A DNA stretch of 64,000 bases, from the NCBI RefSeq assembly GCF_000934765.1, contig NZ_JYNN01000001.1:173449-237448 (forward strand). The letters run 5' to 3'. Position numbers and translations under genes: made by a program. Origin of the DNA: Thiomicrospira microaerophila. GTDB taxonomy: Bacteria; Pseudomonadota; Gammaproteobacteria; Thiomicrospirales; Thiomicrospiraceae. The notes under the pieces were generated by a model. That model was not told the DNA's origin and searched no databases. It saw only the letters and a list, made by a program, of their open reading frames with translations. Positions 10,102 to 18,602 of the stretch are shown here, one piece after another; position 1 is the stretch's first letter, and each line of letters opens with the position of its first letter.

Positions 10102-10560
10102 CTAAAAAGTAAGAATAAATCTAACCACATTCTGAATATCTTCGTCAGACATGTCTTTCGCCATTGGTGCCATCATGCCGGTCATCGGACCGACCTGCTC
10201 GCCTGCACGATATAGCATCATTTTACTGATAAGATCTTCTTCAGGTTGGCCTTGTAGTTTAGGACCCACACCGCCACCACCGGTCATACCATGACAACCC
10301 GCGCAACTGGTGTACAGTGTTTGACCCGATGCGGCTTTGGGTTGCATTTTTACTTCCGTCAGTACAGGTAGAGGTGCCGCCTCTTCAATCTTAGCCACAG
10401 CAGGCACTTCAATACGCTGGCCCAATGAAGGCGCTTGAGGTTCCGCTTGTTTGGTAACCTCACGGGTATCGACCGTGGTTTTAGGTTCGGTTTGGTTCTC
10501 ACCACACCCCACTAGCATAAAGCCTAAACTCAACGCGACGCTCATTGTGATTGTTTTCAT
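10102..10560 (-). CDS. Monohaem cytochrome c lipoprotein
   Basis: The 152-residue protein starts MKTITMSVALSLGFMLVGCG, a lipoprotein signal peptide with lipobox LVGC, so it should be anchored to a membrane on the periplasmic side. A low-complexity Pro/Glu/Lys linker (about residues 25-75) leads to a C-terminal class I cytochrome c domain with one haem site CAGCH. MTGMMAPM supplies candidate axial methionines. The start is chosen at the ATG preceded by AAGGAC; an upstream in-frame start would put residues before the signal peptide. It lies 51 bp downstream of hrpA on the same strand. A role in electron transfer is likely; its partner is unknown. Confidence 0.92.
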   Translation of the reverse strand: MKTITMSVALSLGFMLVGCGENQTEPKTTVDTREVTKQAEPQAPSLGQRIEVPAVAKIEEAAPLPVLTEVKMQPKAASGQTLYTSCAGCHGMTGGGGVGPKLQGQPEEDLISKMMLYRAGEQVGPMTGMMAPMAKDMSDEDIQNVVRFILTF

Positions 10561-10611
10561 GGTTAGTCCTTTATTTATGCTTTTTAACCTATACACAAGT
10601 GTAACAGGAAT

Positions 10612-13600
10612 TTAGCAAGATTTTAATCTTTTTTGAATCCGTTCTATCGAAACAGGCTTAATTGTTTTCATGGGCTGGGCAAACAGCGATACCCGCAATT
10701 CTTCAAGTAACCAACGAATTTCAATGAGTTCAGCCGTTGGACGTTCGTCATAAGCCTGAGCAATACGTTGGTAGTCTTGCAACACAGCTTGCAGTTGTCG
10801 CTGGATTTGCTGATCTTTTTGGGGATCAAGGTCGAGTTTTTCAAGCCGCACGTCGAGCGCTTTGAGATAACGTGGCGTTTGTTTAAGCCACGCATCGGGT
10901 GTCTCTAGCACAAAGTTTAAATGTACTAGGCGATCCAGTTGGGTTTTAATGTCGTCCAACGAAGCGAGCCAGCGCGGATTCAATTTGCCTTTGATCTGCT
11001 TCGCTAGTTTTTGATGAGCGATTAAAATTTCGGTGATGAGTTTTGCTAGGGCTTGAGATTCAAGCACCCATTCGGCTTGCAGTCGTGCCAGCGCCTGCTG
11101 AAACTGCGCTTGTTGGCGAATCGCTTGCGGCTCGATCACGAGCCGACGCAATGCTTTATCAATGATCTGCTCATTTAAATGCGCACAAGAACCATAAGGT
11201 GCAAAACACAAGCAGGCCTGGTTGAGATTAAGGTGTTTTTGCAAATACTTAACCTTGTCTTGCAATAGGCTTTTTAGCAAAGCCCACACCGCATAACCAT
11301 GATGTTTTTTAGCTTGCAATTCATCGCCACTGCGCGACAAAACCACCTGCCCTTGCTCTAGCACCAGGCCTGGGTAGGCTTGTAATTGTTTGCCGTGAGA
11401 TTTGATATTTTCATGGTCGGCTAAATCACCAAAATCCCATTGTGTGATCAGTTGTTTTTTGTCGCCATCACCACTGGCAATGCGTTGTTCAACCAAATGA
11501 TGATAACGTTGTTTTAGCTCGGCTAAATCAGCACTTTCCGCAATCAGCTTGCCTTTGTCATCGAGCAGCTGATACCAAGGCAGCAAATACGCCGGCAGAT
11601 TGACCGCACCAAAATCCGCCACCGATACTTTCTGGTTAATACCGCGATTAAGCGCTTGGATTAATTGCGGAGCAAATTCACCTTGCTGTGGATCAAGCTG
11701 TTGACTCACTCGCTCAGCTACCCCAGGCGCGGGCACAAATTGTTTGCGAAGTTGTTTGGGTAATGCCTTGATATAGCATACTATTTTTTCTTTTAGAAAC
11801 CCAGGTGTTAGCCATTCAAACTGCGCCTCATTCACCAGGTTTAAACCTGCGAGCGGAATTTTAAACACCACGCCATCTTGTTGTTTTCCTGGTTCAAAAC
11901 GATAATCCAGCTGCAAGGGAATACGCTGGCTGAGTTGAATTTGATCCGGAAAATCACGCTCATACTGGCTGTCTAAATCCTGTTTCAGGAGGTCAGATTC
12001 TTTGAGCTTGAGGGCGTCTTGCGCTTTGGCTCCGGCTTTTTTCAGCCAGCTTTCTAACGCCGGTTGGTTGCTGATATGTTCAGGAATCCGCGCGGCATAG
12101 AAGTCTTGCAACACCTGTTCTTCAACGAGCAAATCCGGACGACGCAGTTTGCTTTCGTAACGTTCAATGTTCTCAATCAGCTTTAGATTGTGCTGGTAAA
12201 ACGCGGCTCGCGTATTAACGTCCTGCTGAGCCAACGCACGAATAAAAATGCCACGCGCCTCTTTCGGGTTAATTGGGCCATAATTACAAACACGACGACT
12301 AACAATCGGTAAACCATAGAGTGTCACCGATTCATAGGCTCCAACCTGACCGGTTTTTTTCTGCCAATGCGGGTCAGCGTAGCTGCGCTTTATTAAATGC
12401 GGCGCTAATTCCTCGACCCAGCGCACATCAATCTGTGCGTTGGTTCGCGCATAGAGTTTGCTGGTTTCCACCACTTCTGCTGACATCAGCCATTTAGGTT
12501 TAAGTTTGAACTGTGCCGAACTGGGGTGAATAAACAGCTTAGTGCCACGCGCACCGAGATAGCTATTATCATCCGAGCGCATCATCACCTGCCCTAACAA
12601 GCCGGCCAGCAAGGAGCGATGCACATTAATACTGTGTAAATCACTCAAGCGCTCTAGCGTCTGCCCTTGTTCGGTGATTTCCTCATACAGATGCAGTTCA
12701 CCGACTTTTAAGCCAATGGATTTTAAACTGACTTTAAGCTGATGAAACAGATCATGCCATTCACGCAGTCGCAGATAGGATAGGAAATTGGTTTTACACA
12801 ATTTGCGCAGTTTGTTTTGGCTCAGGTGGCGTGCTTGGTACTCGTAAAAACGCCAGAGGTTTAAGAAAAATAAAAAGTCCGAGCGCGGGTCTTCCCATTG
12901 TTTATGCTTGGTGCGTGCCGCTTGCATGGTTTGTTCGTTGATGTCGCGTGGGTCTTGAATACTAATCGCGGCGGCAATAATTAACACCTCGGCCAACACA
13001 TTGTTTTTTTCCGCCTCCAACACCATTTTGGCAATCCGTGGCTCTAACGGCAAACGAGCCAAATCGCGCCCTGCTTCGGTTAGGTTTTTCTTATCATCCA
13101 ACGCACCAATTTCAATCAGTTGGCGATAACCATCATTCACCGCTTTATCTTCCGGCGGCTCAATAAACGGAAAGCTTTGCACCTTGCCAAGTTTAAGTTG
13201 CGCCATATTCAATAGCACAGAACTTAAAGAGGTGCGATGAATTTCTGGATCGGTGAACTCAGGGCGGGCGTTAAAATCCTCTTCCGAATACAGACGAATA
13301 CAAATACCATCGGCCACCCGTCCGCATCGGCCTTTACGCTGGTTAGCGGAAGCTTGTGAAATGCGCTCAACCGGTAAACGCTGCACTTTGGAGCGCACAC
13401 TGTAGCGGCTAATTCTAACCAGGCCTGGGTCTATCACATAGCGAATGCCCGGAACGGTTAGCGAGGTTTCCGCGACATTGGTAGATAAAATAATCCGCCG
13501 CTTGTTGGACGTTTGAAATACCTTGTTCTGCTCGCTAACCGATAAACGCGCATACAAAGGAATGACATCGGTGTTTTTTAGATTTTGTTTGCGTAAGGCT

Positions 13601-14547
13601 TCGGCGGTTTCTTTGATATCACGCTCACCGATTTGAAACACCAATACATCGCCATGCCGATCATGGGCGGCTAACTCCTCAAGCGCCTCGACGATGCCAG
13701 CGGTCATATCCTGTTCAATCACCGTGCCATCATCCATCTCAACCTGACCTAAAGGCCGATAACGCACTTCAACCGGATAAGTTCGCCCCGACACCTCAAC
13801 AATAGGCACGGTTTGGTTGGGTTGATTAAAATGCGCGGCAAAACGCTGGGTATCGATGGTTGCCGAGGTGATAATCAGTTTTAAATCAGGGCGTTTGGGG
13901 AGCAGTTGTTTCAGAATACCGAGTAGAAAATCAATATTAATGCTGCGCTCATGGGCTTCATCAATAATAATCGTATCGTATTGGCTTAAAAAACGGTCAT
14001 TTTGAATTTCAGCCAACAGAATACCGTCGGTCATCACCTTGATTAAACTGGTTTCATGCACTTGATCATGGAACCGTACTTGATAACCGACCAATTCACC
14101 CAAGTTAGAACCCAACTCTTCAGATAAACGTTCAGCCACACTACGCGCCGCAATACGACGCGGTTGGGTACAACCAATCCGACCTAACACCCCCCGACCG
14201 GCTTCTAAACAAATTTTGGGAATCTGAGTGGTCTTACCCGAACCGGTTTCACCGGCAATCACCACCACTTGATGGGTTTTAATAAGCGCTAACAACTCAT
14301 CACGCCGCCCCACGACTGGCAAAGCAGGATCAAAATCAATTTTTGGCACCAGCGCTTTTCGGGCTTCTACTTTGTTTAAGGATTGCTGTAAACGCGCAGA
14401 CCAACGCAACCAGGCCTGGTTGTCTTTTTCTTCATCTGATGTTAGCTTAAGTCGCGCTAAATCACGCTTCAAACGAAACTGATCACGCGTCTGCGCTTGC
14501 GTGATCAACGGAAAAAGTTCAGCTGGGTTTTTAGGAAATGGGGACAT
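10612..14547 (-). CDS. hrpA: ATP-dependent DEAH-box RNA helicase HrpA
   Basis: At 1311 residues this is the size of the large HrpA helicase. It has P-loop GETGSGKTTQ, the DEAH box (IIIDEAHERSINIDFLLG), SAT (ITSATID) and QRKGRCGR (motif VI), followed by the helicase-associated and OB-fold regions and the long HrpA-specific C-terminal domain (DUF3418). It should remodel RNA or ribonucleoprotein in the cytoplasm. The start MSPFPKNPAELFPLITQAQ is confirmed by the duplicate fragment at 15283-15497, which shares it. Four palindrome copies or near-copies lie inside (11210, 11362, 13417, 14408). Confidence 0.97.
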   Translation of the reverse strand: MSPFPKNPAELFPLITQAQTRDQFRLKRDLARLKLTSDEEKDNQAWLRWSARLQQSLNKVEARKALVPKIDFDPALPVVGRRDELLALIKTHQVVVIAGETGSGKTTQIPKICLEAGRGVLGRIGCTQPRRIAARSVAERLSEELGSNLGELVGYQVRFHDQVHETSLIKVMTDGILLAEIQNDRFLSQYDTIIIDEAHERSINIDFLLGILKQLLPKRPDLKLIITSATIDTQRFAAHFNQPNQTVPIVEVSGRTYPVEVRYRPLGQVEMDDGTVIEQDMTAGIVEALEELAAHDRHGDVLVFQIGERDIKETAEALRKQNLKNTDVIPLYARLSVSEQNKVFQTSNKRRIILSTNVAETSLTVPGIRYVIDPGLVRISRYSVRSKVQRLPVERISQASANQRKGRCGRVADGICIRLYSEEDFNARPEFTDPEIHRTSLSSVLLNMAQLKLGKVQSFPFIEPPEDKAVNDGYRQLIEIGALDDKKNLTEAGRDLARLPLEPRIAKMVLEAEKNNVLAEVLIIAAAISIQDPRDINEQTMQAARTKHKQWEDPRSDFLFFLNLWRFYEYQARHLSQNKLRKLCKTNFLSYLRLREWHDLFHQLKVSLKSIGLKVGELHLYEEITEQGQTLERLSDLHSINVHRSLLAGLLGQVMMRSDDNSYLGARGTKLFIHPSSAQFKLKPKWLMSAEVVETSKLYARTNAQIDVRWVEELAPHLIKRSYADPHWQKKTGQVGAYESVTLYGLPIVSRRVCNYGPINPKEARGIFIRALAQQDVNTRAAFYQHNLKLIENIERYESKLRRPDLLVEEQVLQDFYAARIPEHISNQPALESWLKKAGAKAQDALKLKESDLLKQDLDSQYERDFPDQIQLSQRIPLQLDYRFEPGKQQDGVVFKIPLAGLNLVNEAQFEWLTPGFLKEKIVCYIKALPKQLRKQFVPAPGVAERVSQQLDPQQGEFAPQLIQALNRGINQKVSVADFGAVNLPAYLLPWYQLLDDKGKLIAESADLAELKQRYHHLVEQRIASGDGDKKQLITQWDFGDLADHENIKSHGKQLQAYPGLVLEQGQVVLSRSGDELQAKKHHGYAVWALLKSLLQDKVKYLQKHLNLNQACLCFAPYGSCAHLNEQIIDKALRRLVIEPQAIRQQAQFQQALARLQAEWVLESQALAKLITEILIAHQKLAKQIKGKLNPRWLASLDDIKTQLDRLVHLNFVLETPDAWLKQTPRYLKALDVRLEKLDLDPQKDQQIQRQLQAVLQDYQRIAQAYDERPTAELIEIRWLLEELRVSLFAQPMKTIKPVSIERIQKRLKSC
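11362..11375. repeat. Palindrome core copy CACCAGGCCTGGGT
   Basis: The intact 10-bp core is read as PGLV in hrpA. A further near copy with one core change, AAGCAGGCCTGGTT, is at 11210-11223. Confidence 0.88.
13417..13430. repeat. Palindrome copy AACCAGGCCTGGGT
   Basis: The core is intact with one outer mismatch. It is read as DPGLV in the hrpA helicase core, in a conserved stretch, so here the motif coincides with a constrained sequence. Confidence 0.9.
14408..14421. repeat. Palindrome AACCAGGCCTGGTT (exact), in hrpA
   Basis: This is an exact copy, read as NQAWL near residue 43 of HrpA. The duplicated relic of the same segment has AACCAGGCCTGATT at 15358-15371, one base different. Confidence 0.97.
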
Positions 14548-14560
14548 AAATCAAATAATA

Positions 14561-14814
14561 TTAATAGTGATGACGAAGTTGAGCAATCAGTAAATCACCA
14601 TCGAGTACCTTATAAACAATACGATGCTCTTGATTAATGCGACGTGACCAGTAGCCAGTCAGTGCGTGTTTAAGCGGCTCAGGCTTGCCACGCCCTTCAA
14701 AAGGCATTCTCTGGATTTCTTGGATCAGATCATTGATTTTCTTCAAGGTCTTCTTATCTTGCGTTTCCAAAATAAATAGTCAGACCAAGCATTGTCTGAA
14801 AATATTAACCGCAT
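14561..14814 (-). pseudogene. yoeB: YoeB-type mRNA interferase toxin with one-base frameshift
   Basis: Translating from the ATG at 14812-14814 gives MRLIFSDNAWSDYLFW, the normal YoeB N-terminus, which then runs into a stop. From about 14770 the next frame gives ETQDKKTLKKINDL through to EHRIVYKVLDG and a C-terminal RHHY, a normal YoeB body with its catalytic Glu, Arg and His-Tyr end. The span is 254 bp; adding one base at the GG at 14767-14768 restores 85 codons, exactly the 84-residue length of YoeB. The toxin is therefore broken unless this is a sequencing error or frameshifting occurs. The start overlaps the yefM end as in intact operons. Confidence 0.88.
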
Positions 14815-15062
14815 TCTATCAATGCTCGCTCTCTACCTTGTCCATCCTCAAGCTCATTAATGGAATCAATTAAGCGTTTGGCATTTTTCGGGCTACGCAG
14901 TAAATAAGCGGTTTCCTCCAAGGCTTGATAATCCTCAAGAGAAATCAAAACAGCAGCACGATCATTTTTCTTTGTAATCACTAATGCCTCATGGTTATCA
15001 CACACCTGATTAATACTATCTGCCAAATTATTACGGGCCCAAGAATAGGTAACGGCTTGCAT
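14805..15062 (-). CDS. yefM: YefM/Phd-family antitoxin
   Basis: The 85-residue antitoxin starts MQAVTYSWARNNLADSINQV, the DNA-binding Phd/YefM fold. It continues through AAVLISLEDYQALEETAYLLRS and ends RERALIECG, the toxin-binding tail. It would neutralise YoeB and repress its own promoter. The start at 15062 fits family starts; an ATG five codons upstream is less likely. Its stop lies inside the first codons of the frameshifted yoeB. The antitoxin frame is intact although the toxin frame is broken, the order of loss expected in a decaying TA locus. Confidence 0.93.
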   Translation of the reverse strand: MQAVTYSWARNNLADSINQVCDNHEALVITKKNDRAAVLISLEDYQALEETAYLLRSPKNAKRLIDSINELEDGQGRERALIECG

Positions 15063-15095
15063 TGTTATTAACTCCACTTAACTAATGACAATATA

Positions 15096-15103
15096 TTGTA
15101 CAA
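15096..15103. promoter_or_regulatory. Candidate YefM operator (TTGTACAA)
   Basis: The palindrome TTGTACAA lies 33 bp upstream of the yefM ATG. Its core TGTACA is the known core of the E. coli YefM-YoeB operator palindromes. The relic copy downstream has TTTACAAC at the equivalent place, so the site has decayed there. Confidence 0.65.
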
Positions 15104-15154
15104 CAATTACCATCAAACACTTTAACGATTTACTTTAACTCGTTCCCAAACTTA

Positions 15155-15209
15155 CGTCATTGCGAGGCCGAAGGCCGTGGCAATCTCTGGCAAGCTGTGC
15201 GCGACCTTT
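15155..15209. repeat. CGTCATTGC-type dispersed repeat, truncated copy
   Basis: The segment CGTCATTGCGAGGCCGAAGG and following bases to CAATCTCTGG match the left half of the element at 49027-49140. The right inverted end is missing because the GTTCCCACG repeat follows directly. Confidence 0.8.
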
Positions 15210-15210
15210 T

Positions 15211-15279
15211 CTCGTTCCCACGTCGTGCGTCACTGCGAGTTATAAACATATGTGCATACGTTAGCAGCGTGGGAACGAG
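15211..15279. repeat. GTTCCCACG inverted repeat, long-loop copy
   Basis: The arms are CTCGTTCCCACG (15211-15222) and CGTGGGAACGAG (15268-15279), perfectly complementary, around a 45-bp loop. It belongs to the same family as 9981-10073 and sits exactly at the edge of the duplicated hrpA fragment. Confidence 0.85.
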
Positions 15280-15282
15280 GTT

Positions 15283-15497
15283 AAATCAATTTTGGGCACC
15301 AGCGCTTTACGGACTTCTACCTTGCTCAAAGATTGCTGCAAACGCGCTGACCAACGCAACCAGGCCTGATTGTCTTTCTCTTCATCGGGTGTCAGTTGAA
15401 GTCGCGCTAAATCACGCTTCAAACGAAACTGATCACACGTCTGCGCTTGCGTGATCAACGGAAAAAGTTCGGCTGGGTTTTTAGGAAATAAGACCAT
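15283..15497 (-). pseudogene. Partial duplicate of the hrpA 5' end
   Basis: On the minus strand this segment encodes about 72 residues nearly identical to the start of HrpA (KNPAELFPLITQAQTCDQFR, KRDLARLQLTPDEEKDNQAW, VEVRKALVPKIDL). It then ends abruptly in unrelated sequence at the GTTCCCACG repeat. It matches 14332-14547 with scattered substitutions, including changes in the start region (MVLFPK in place of MSPFPK). It cannot make a helicase. Together with the yefM remnant beyond it, this is a decayed tandem copy of the hrpA 5' end plus TA region. Confidence 0.92.
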
Positions 15498-15509
15498 GAG
15501 TGAAATAAC

Positions 15510-15640
15510 TACATTAATGCTCGCACTCGACCTTGAGCAGTCTCAAGCTCATGCATCGCTTCATGATGACGACAGGCCTGATAAACGCCTTCCGTTACAG
15601 GGTTGCCTGCCCAAAAAGTAGGGATTAGCCTGCATTATTA
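15510..15640 (-). pseudogene. Decayed remnant of a second yefM copy
   Basis: The ends match yefM at nucleotide level: AATGCTCGCACTCGACCTTG (compare 14820-14842) and, at the other side, GCCTGCATTATTATTCACTC, like the yefM start region at 15055-15075. The middle of the gene is deleted, and no yoeB remains between this and the hrpA relic. There is no usable reading frame. A near-palindrome ACAGGCCTGATA lies inside at 15572. Confidence 0.78.
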
Positions 15641-16003
15641 TTCACTCCACTTAATCAACGGAACCGTATTTTACAACAGTTAAGCAAAGAACTCCGCGCT
15701 TGTTAATACACAATCAAAAGCATTAGCCGCCTATCTGACTCAACCCAGAACCTTTTCGCTTCAACCGGTTTAGTCCGATAGACTCCTAATGAGACCACCT
15801 CTCGTCCCACTTAAACTAACAAGCTTTTAAGGAGCATCAAAAAGAACATTACTTATACAAAAGCTTTGACAAAAACAATACCAGTGGACATAATAACCTT
15901 ATAAACGCTATATTAGGCGGCTAGAAAAAAATATAAAACAATACAACTTACGTTGTTCTATTTGAATATGACACCATATTCCCAGTATTAAAGAGGACTC
16001 AAC
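15641..16003. other. Gene-free region upstream of chemoreceptor
   Basis: These 363 bp hold the decayed yefM promoter (TTTACAAC near 15670), a half copy of the MITE-like repeat at 15740-15795, and an AT-rich stretch (15840-15990) that presumably carries the chemoreceptor promoter. No Pho-type box and no small gene was seen. Confidence 0.6.
15740..15795. repeat. Solo end of the MITE-like repeat
   Basis: The segment with CCTTTTCGCTTCAACCGGTT and TAGTCCGATAGACTCCTAA matches the right end of the complete element at 55975-56139 (CGCTTCGACCGGTTTAGTCC followed by GACAGGCTCCTAA), with several substitutions. No matching left end is nearby. Confidence 0.75.
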
Positions 16004-18475
16004 ATGAAAAAAAGCATCGCTTTTAAAATTAACGCTATTCAAATGTTAATTATTGCGACTGTGTTATTGCTCAGCGGGATCGCGATAGTGAACATGTTTG
16101 CTACCAAAGTTGAACAACTGAGCAAGCAGAACCTGACAGACCAAGTGGAAAGCCTTGAATTTGGCTTGCAAAATACCTTTTTAACAATGGAACAAGGTGC
16201 CGAGACCTCATTTAATGTTTTAAAAAGCTTGATGGGACCACTCACCCCTAGCGCACAAAAAATAGACATTAATGGCAAAGCCTACAATACACTCGAACGC
16301 AACAACCAACCGATTACCGGTGACTTTGAGGTTGTTGATTATTACACACAGCTCACCAATGGCTCTGTGGCGACCATTTTTGCGCGTGAGGGTGATGACT
16401 TTATACGCGTCACCACCTCCCTAACAACACAAAACGGCGCGCGCGCATTCGGCACACTCCTTGACCGCGCACATCCTGCTTATACCAAGATACTTCAGGG
16501 TGAACGTTTTAGAGGCATCGCCACGCTGTTTGGCAAGTACTACATGACGGTTTATGAGCCTATCATTTCAAATGGACGTGTTGAGGGCATTTACTTTATT
16601 GGATACAACCTTGATCAAGACATCGCGCAGATCATGTTGCAAGTCAAAAACCTTGCCATAGGCGACTTTGGCTATTTTTATATCCTTTCTTCAACGGGGC
16701 AACTATTGGCACACCCCACGCAAGAAGGAAAGAACATCAATGACCTCCCCCTTCAAGACGCCTCCCAACTCAAAACAATGCTGGAACAAAAACAAGGTGT
16801 AGCGGAATACCAAGATGTGTCCGGTGAGGATAGGTTAGCAGCCTTTATCACGATCAATGGATTTAATTGGACACTGGTTGCCTCAGCAAGCAAACCGGAA
16901 ATCTTAGCCACCGCGGGCCTAACCAATCAGTTTTACATGCTATCGATACTGAGTGTGCTACTACTCATTATCCTGCTTGCGCTAATCATGACCTTTATTG
17001 TACGCAAAGAGCTCAAGCCAATTCAAACCATGGCGGCCAGTATGCGTCAAATAAGCCAAACAGGTAACCTATCTACACGTTTAGCGGCAACTGACAATGA
17101 ATTAGGCATGATATCAAGCTCATTTAACCAGTTAATAGACAATATGGAAACCTCGATCAAGCGCACCACCCACGTGCTACAAAACGTAGCTAATGGTGAA
17201 TTCAGCAGTCAAGTTGAGGGTGAGTTTGAAGGTGATTTTAAACGATTAAAACAAGGCGTAAATGATACGGTGGGCAGCATCAAGTTCACCATGGAACAAC
17301 TGCAAACAGCGATGCGCTCACTGGAGGAAGGTCGTTTTAATGTCAGCATTGATGACCAGGTTCAAGGAGCATACCGTCAAATGGTACAAAGTGCCAATAG
17401 CGCGATGCAAGGCTTACACACAACCATTGGCGACATTATTGTTGTTATGCAGAAAATGCAAGCAGGCAAATTCCAGCATCGCGTCAAAACGGATGCACAG
17501 GGTGATCTACTCACGCTTAAAAATGGGATTAATGGTTCAATGGATGCGCTAGAAAGTGCGATGCAAGACATCACCCGAATTGTGGTAGCGCAATCAAAGG
17601 GAGACCTAACCCAAAAAATAACCGCCCATTACCATGGCGAATTGCGCATACTCACAGAGGCTGTCAACGCTACGGCTGAAAAACTGATACAGGTTGTGTC
17701 ACAGGCCGTGCATGCCTCTGAAGTTGTCAGCGGTGCCGCCGCAGAGGTATTTGACGGATCAAACAACTTAAGTCAGCGTGTGCAAGAGCAAGCGGCGGCT
17801 TTAGAGCAAACCTCTGCCACAATGAACCAAATGAACGCCGCCGTACAGCAAAATACCGACAATGCCCAACAAACGGCACAGGTTGTACAACAGGTTCAAA
17901 CACAAACACAACAAGGTGCTGAGGTGATGCAAAAAACCATTGAAGCCATGGGCAATATTCAGAACTCAAGCCACCGCATCGCAGAGATCGTCAGCTTGAT
18001 TGACGGCATTGCCTTTCAAACCAACTTACTGGCGCTAAACGCCGCCGTTGAAGCGGCACGTGCCGGTGAACACGGTAGAGGGTTTGCGGTGGTCGCCAGT
18101 GAAGTGCGTGCCTTAGCGCAAAAATCGGCTAACGCCGCCAAGGATATTAAAGCACTGATTAACGAAAGCGTAGCCCGCATCGATGAAGGCACCCAGCTTG
18201 CATCTCAATCAGGTGAAATGCTCAATGGTATCAATAATTCGATTGACGATATTACATTAAAAATCAATCAAATTGCCGCCGCTTCTACAGAGCAATCCGC
18301 AGGCATTCAGCAGGTGCACCAAGCCATTGCACAAATCGATGGCGTCACCCAACAAAACGCGGCATTAGTTGAGGAAACCTCCGCCGCCTCAGAAAGCCTC
18401 ACTGAACAGGCTAAGTTATTACAAGAGGATATGGCCTTTTTTAACACAGCAGAACCACAAAAAAGGTTAAATTAA
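16004..18475 (+). CDS. Methyl-accepting chemotaxis protein with Cache sensor
   Basis: This is an 823-residue transmembrane chemoreceptor. It has an N-terminal membrane helix (about residues 10-32) and a periplasmic Cache_3-Cache_2-like domain to about residue 300 ([23 protein letters not shown]). A second helix near 310-332 is followed by several HAMP-like repeats (about 335-560) and the cytoplasmic signalling tip [20 protein letters not shown] with [19 protein letters not shown]. The start is supported by AAAGAGGA ahead of the ATG. No CheB/CheR-binding pentapeptide tail is seen. It stands alone, followed by a strong hairpin. The ligand is unknown. Confidence 0.95.
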   Translation: MKKSIAFKINAIQMLIIATVLLLSGIAIVNMFATKVEQLSKQNLTDQVESLEFGLQNTFLTMEQGAETSFNVLKSLMGPLTPSAQKIDINGKAYNTLERNNQPITGDFEVVDYYTQLTNGSVATIFAREGDDFIRVTTSLTTQNGARAFGTLLDRAHPAYTKILQGERFRGIATLFGKYYMTVYEPIISNGRVEGIYFIGYNLDQDIAQIMLQVKNLAIGDFGYFYILSSTGQLLAHPTQEGKNINDLPLQDASQLKTMLEQKQGVAEYQDVSGEDRLAAFITINGFNWTLVASASKPEILATAGLTNQFYMLSILSVLLLIILLALIMTFIVRKELKPIQTMAASMRQISQTGNLSTRLAATDNELGMISSSFNQLIDNMETSIKRTTHVLQNVANGEFSSQVEGEFEGDFKRLKQGVNDTVGSIKFTMEQLQTAMRSLEEGRFNVSIDDQVQGAYRQMVQSANSAMQGLHTTIGDIIVVMQKMQAGKFQHRVKTDAQGDLLTLKNGINGSMDALESAMQDITRIVVAQSKGDLTQKITAHYHGELRILTEAVNATAEKLIQVVSQAVHASEVVSGAAAEVFDGSNNLSQRVQEQAAALEQTSATMNQMNAAVQQNTDNAQQTAQVVQQVQTQTQQGAEVMQKTIEAMGNIQNSSHRIAEIVSLIDGIAFQTNLLALNAAVEAARAGEHGRGFAVVASEVRALAQKSANAAKDIKALINESVARIDEGTQLASQSGEMLNGINNSIDDITLKINQIAAASTEQSAGIQQVHQAIAQIDGVTQQNAALVEETSAASESLTEQAKLLQEDMAFFNTAEPQKRLN

Positions 18476-18493
18476 CCCACAACCCAGATAGCC

Positions 18494-18522
18494 TTGACAT
18501 CTTCCTCGCCGGAAGATGTCAA
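18494..18522. terminator. Hairpin after chemoreceptor gene
   Basis: Perfect 12-bp arms TTGACATCTTCC and GGAAGATGTCAA enclose a TCGCC loop 18 bp after the stop codon. The T-tract is weak (TTCATAAA), so efficiency is uncertain. It separates the chemoreceptor from the Pho-type promoter of olsF. Confidence 0.7.
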
Positions 18523-18542
18523 TTCATAAACACCTCATCAAG

Positions 18543-18576
18543 CTGTCATACGCTTGTCATCTAACACCGGCATTAT
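18543..18576 (+). promoter_or_regulatory. PhoB-type promoter of olsF
   Basis: The direct repeat CTGTCAT (18543-18549), ACGC, TTGTCAT (18554-18560) matches the PhoB box layout of two heptamers spaced 4 bp. Ten base pairs later is CATTAT (18571-18576), placed as the -10 of PhoB-activated promoters. The olsF ATG follows at 18603 behind AAAAGAGATCAG. Confidence 0.82.
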
Positions 18577-18602
18577 TTATCTTATTTTAAAAGAGATCAG
18601 AC

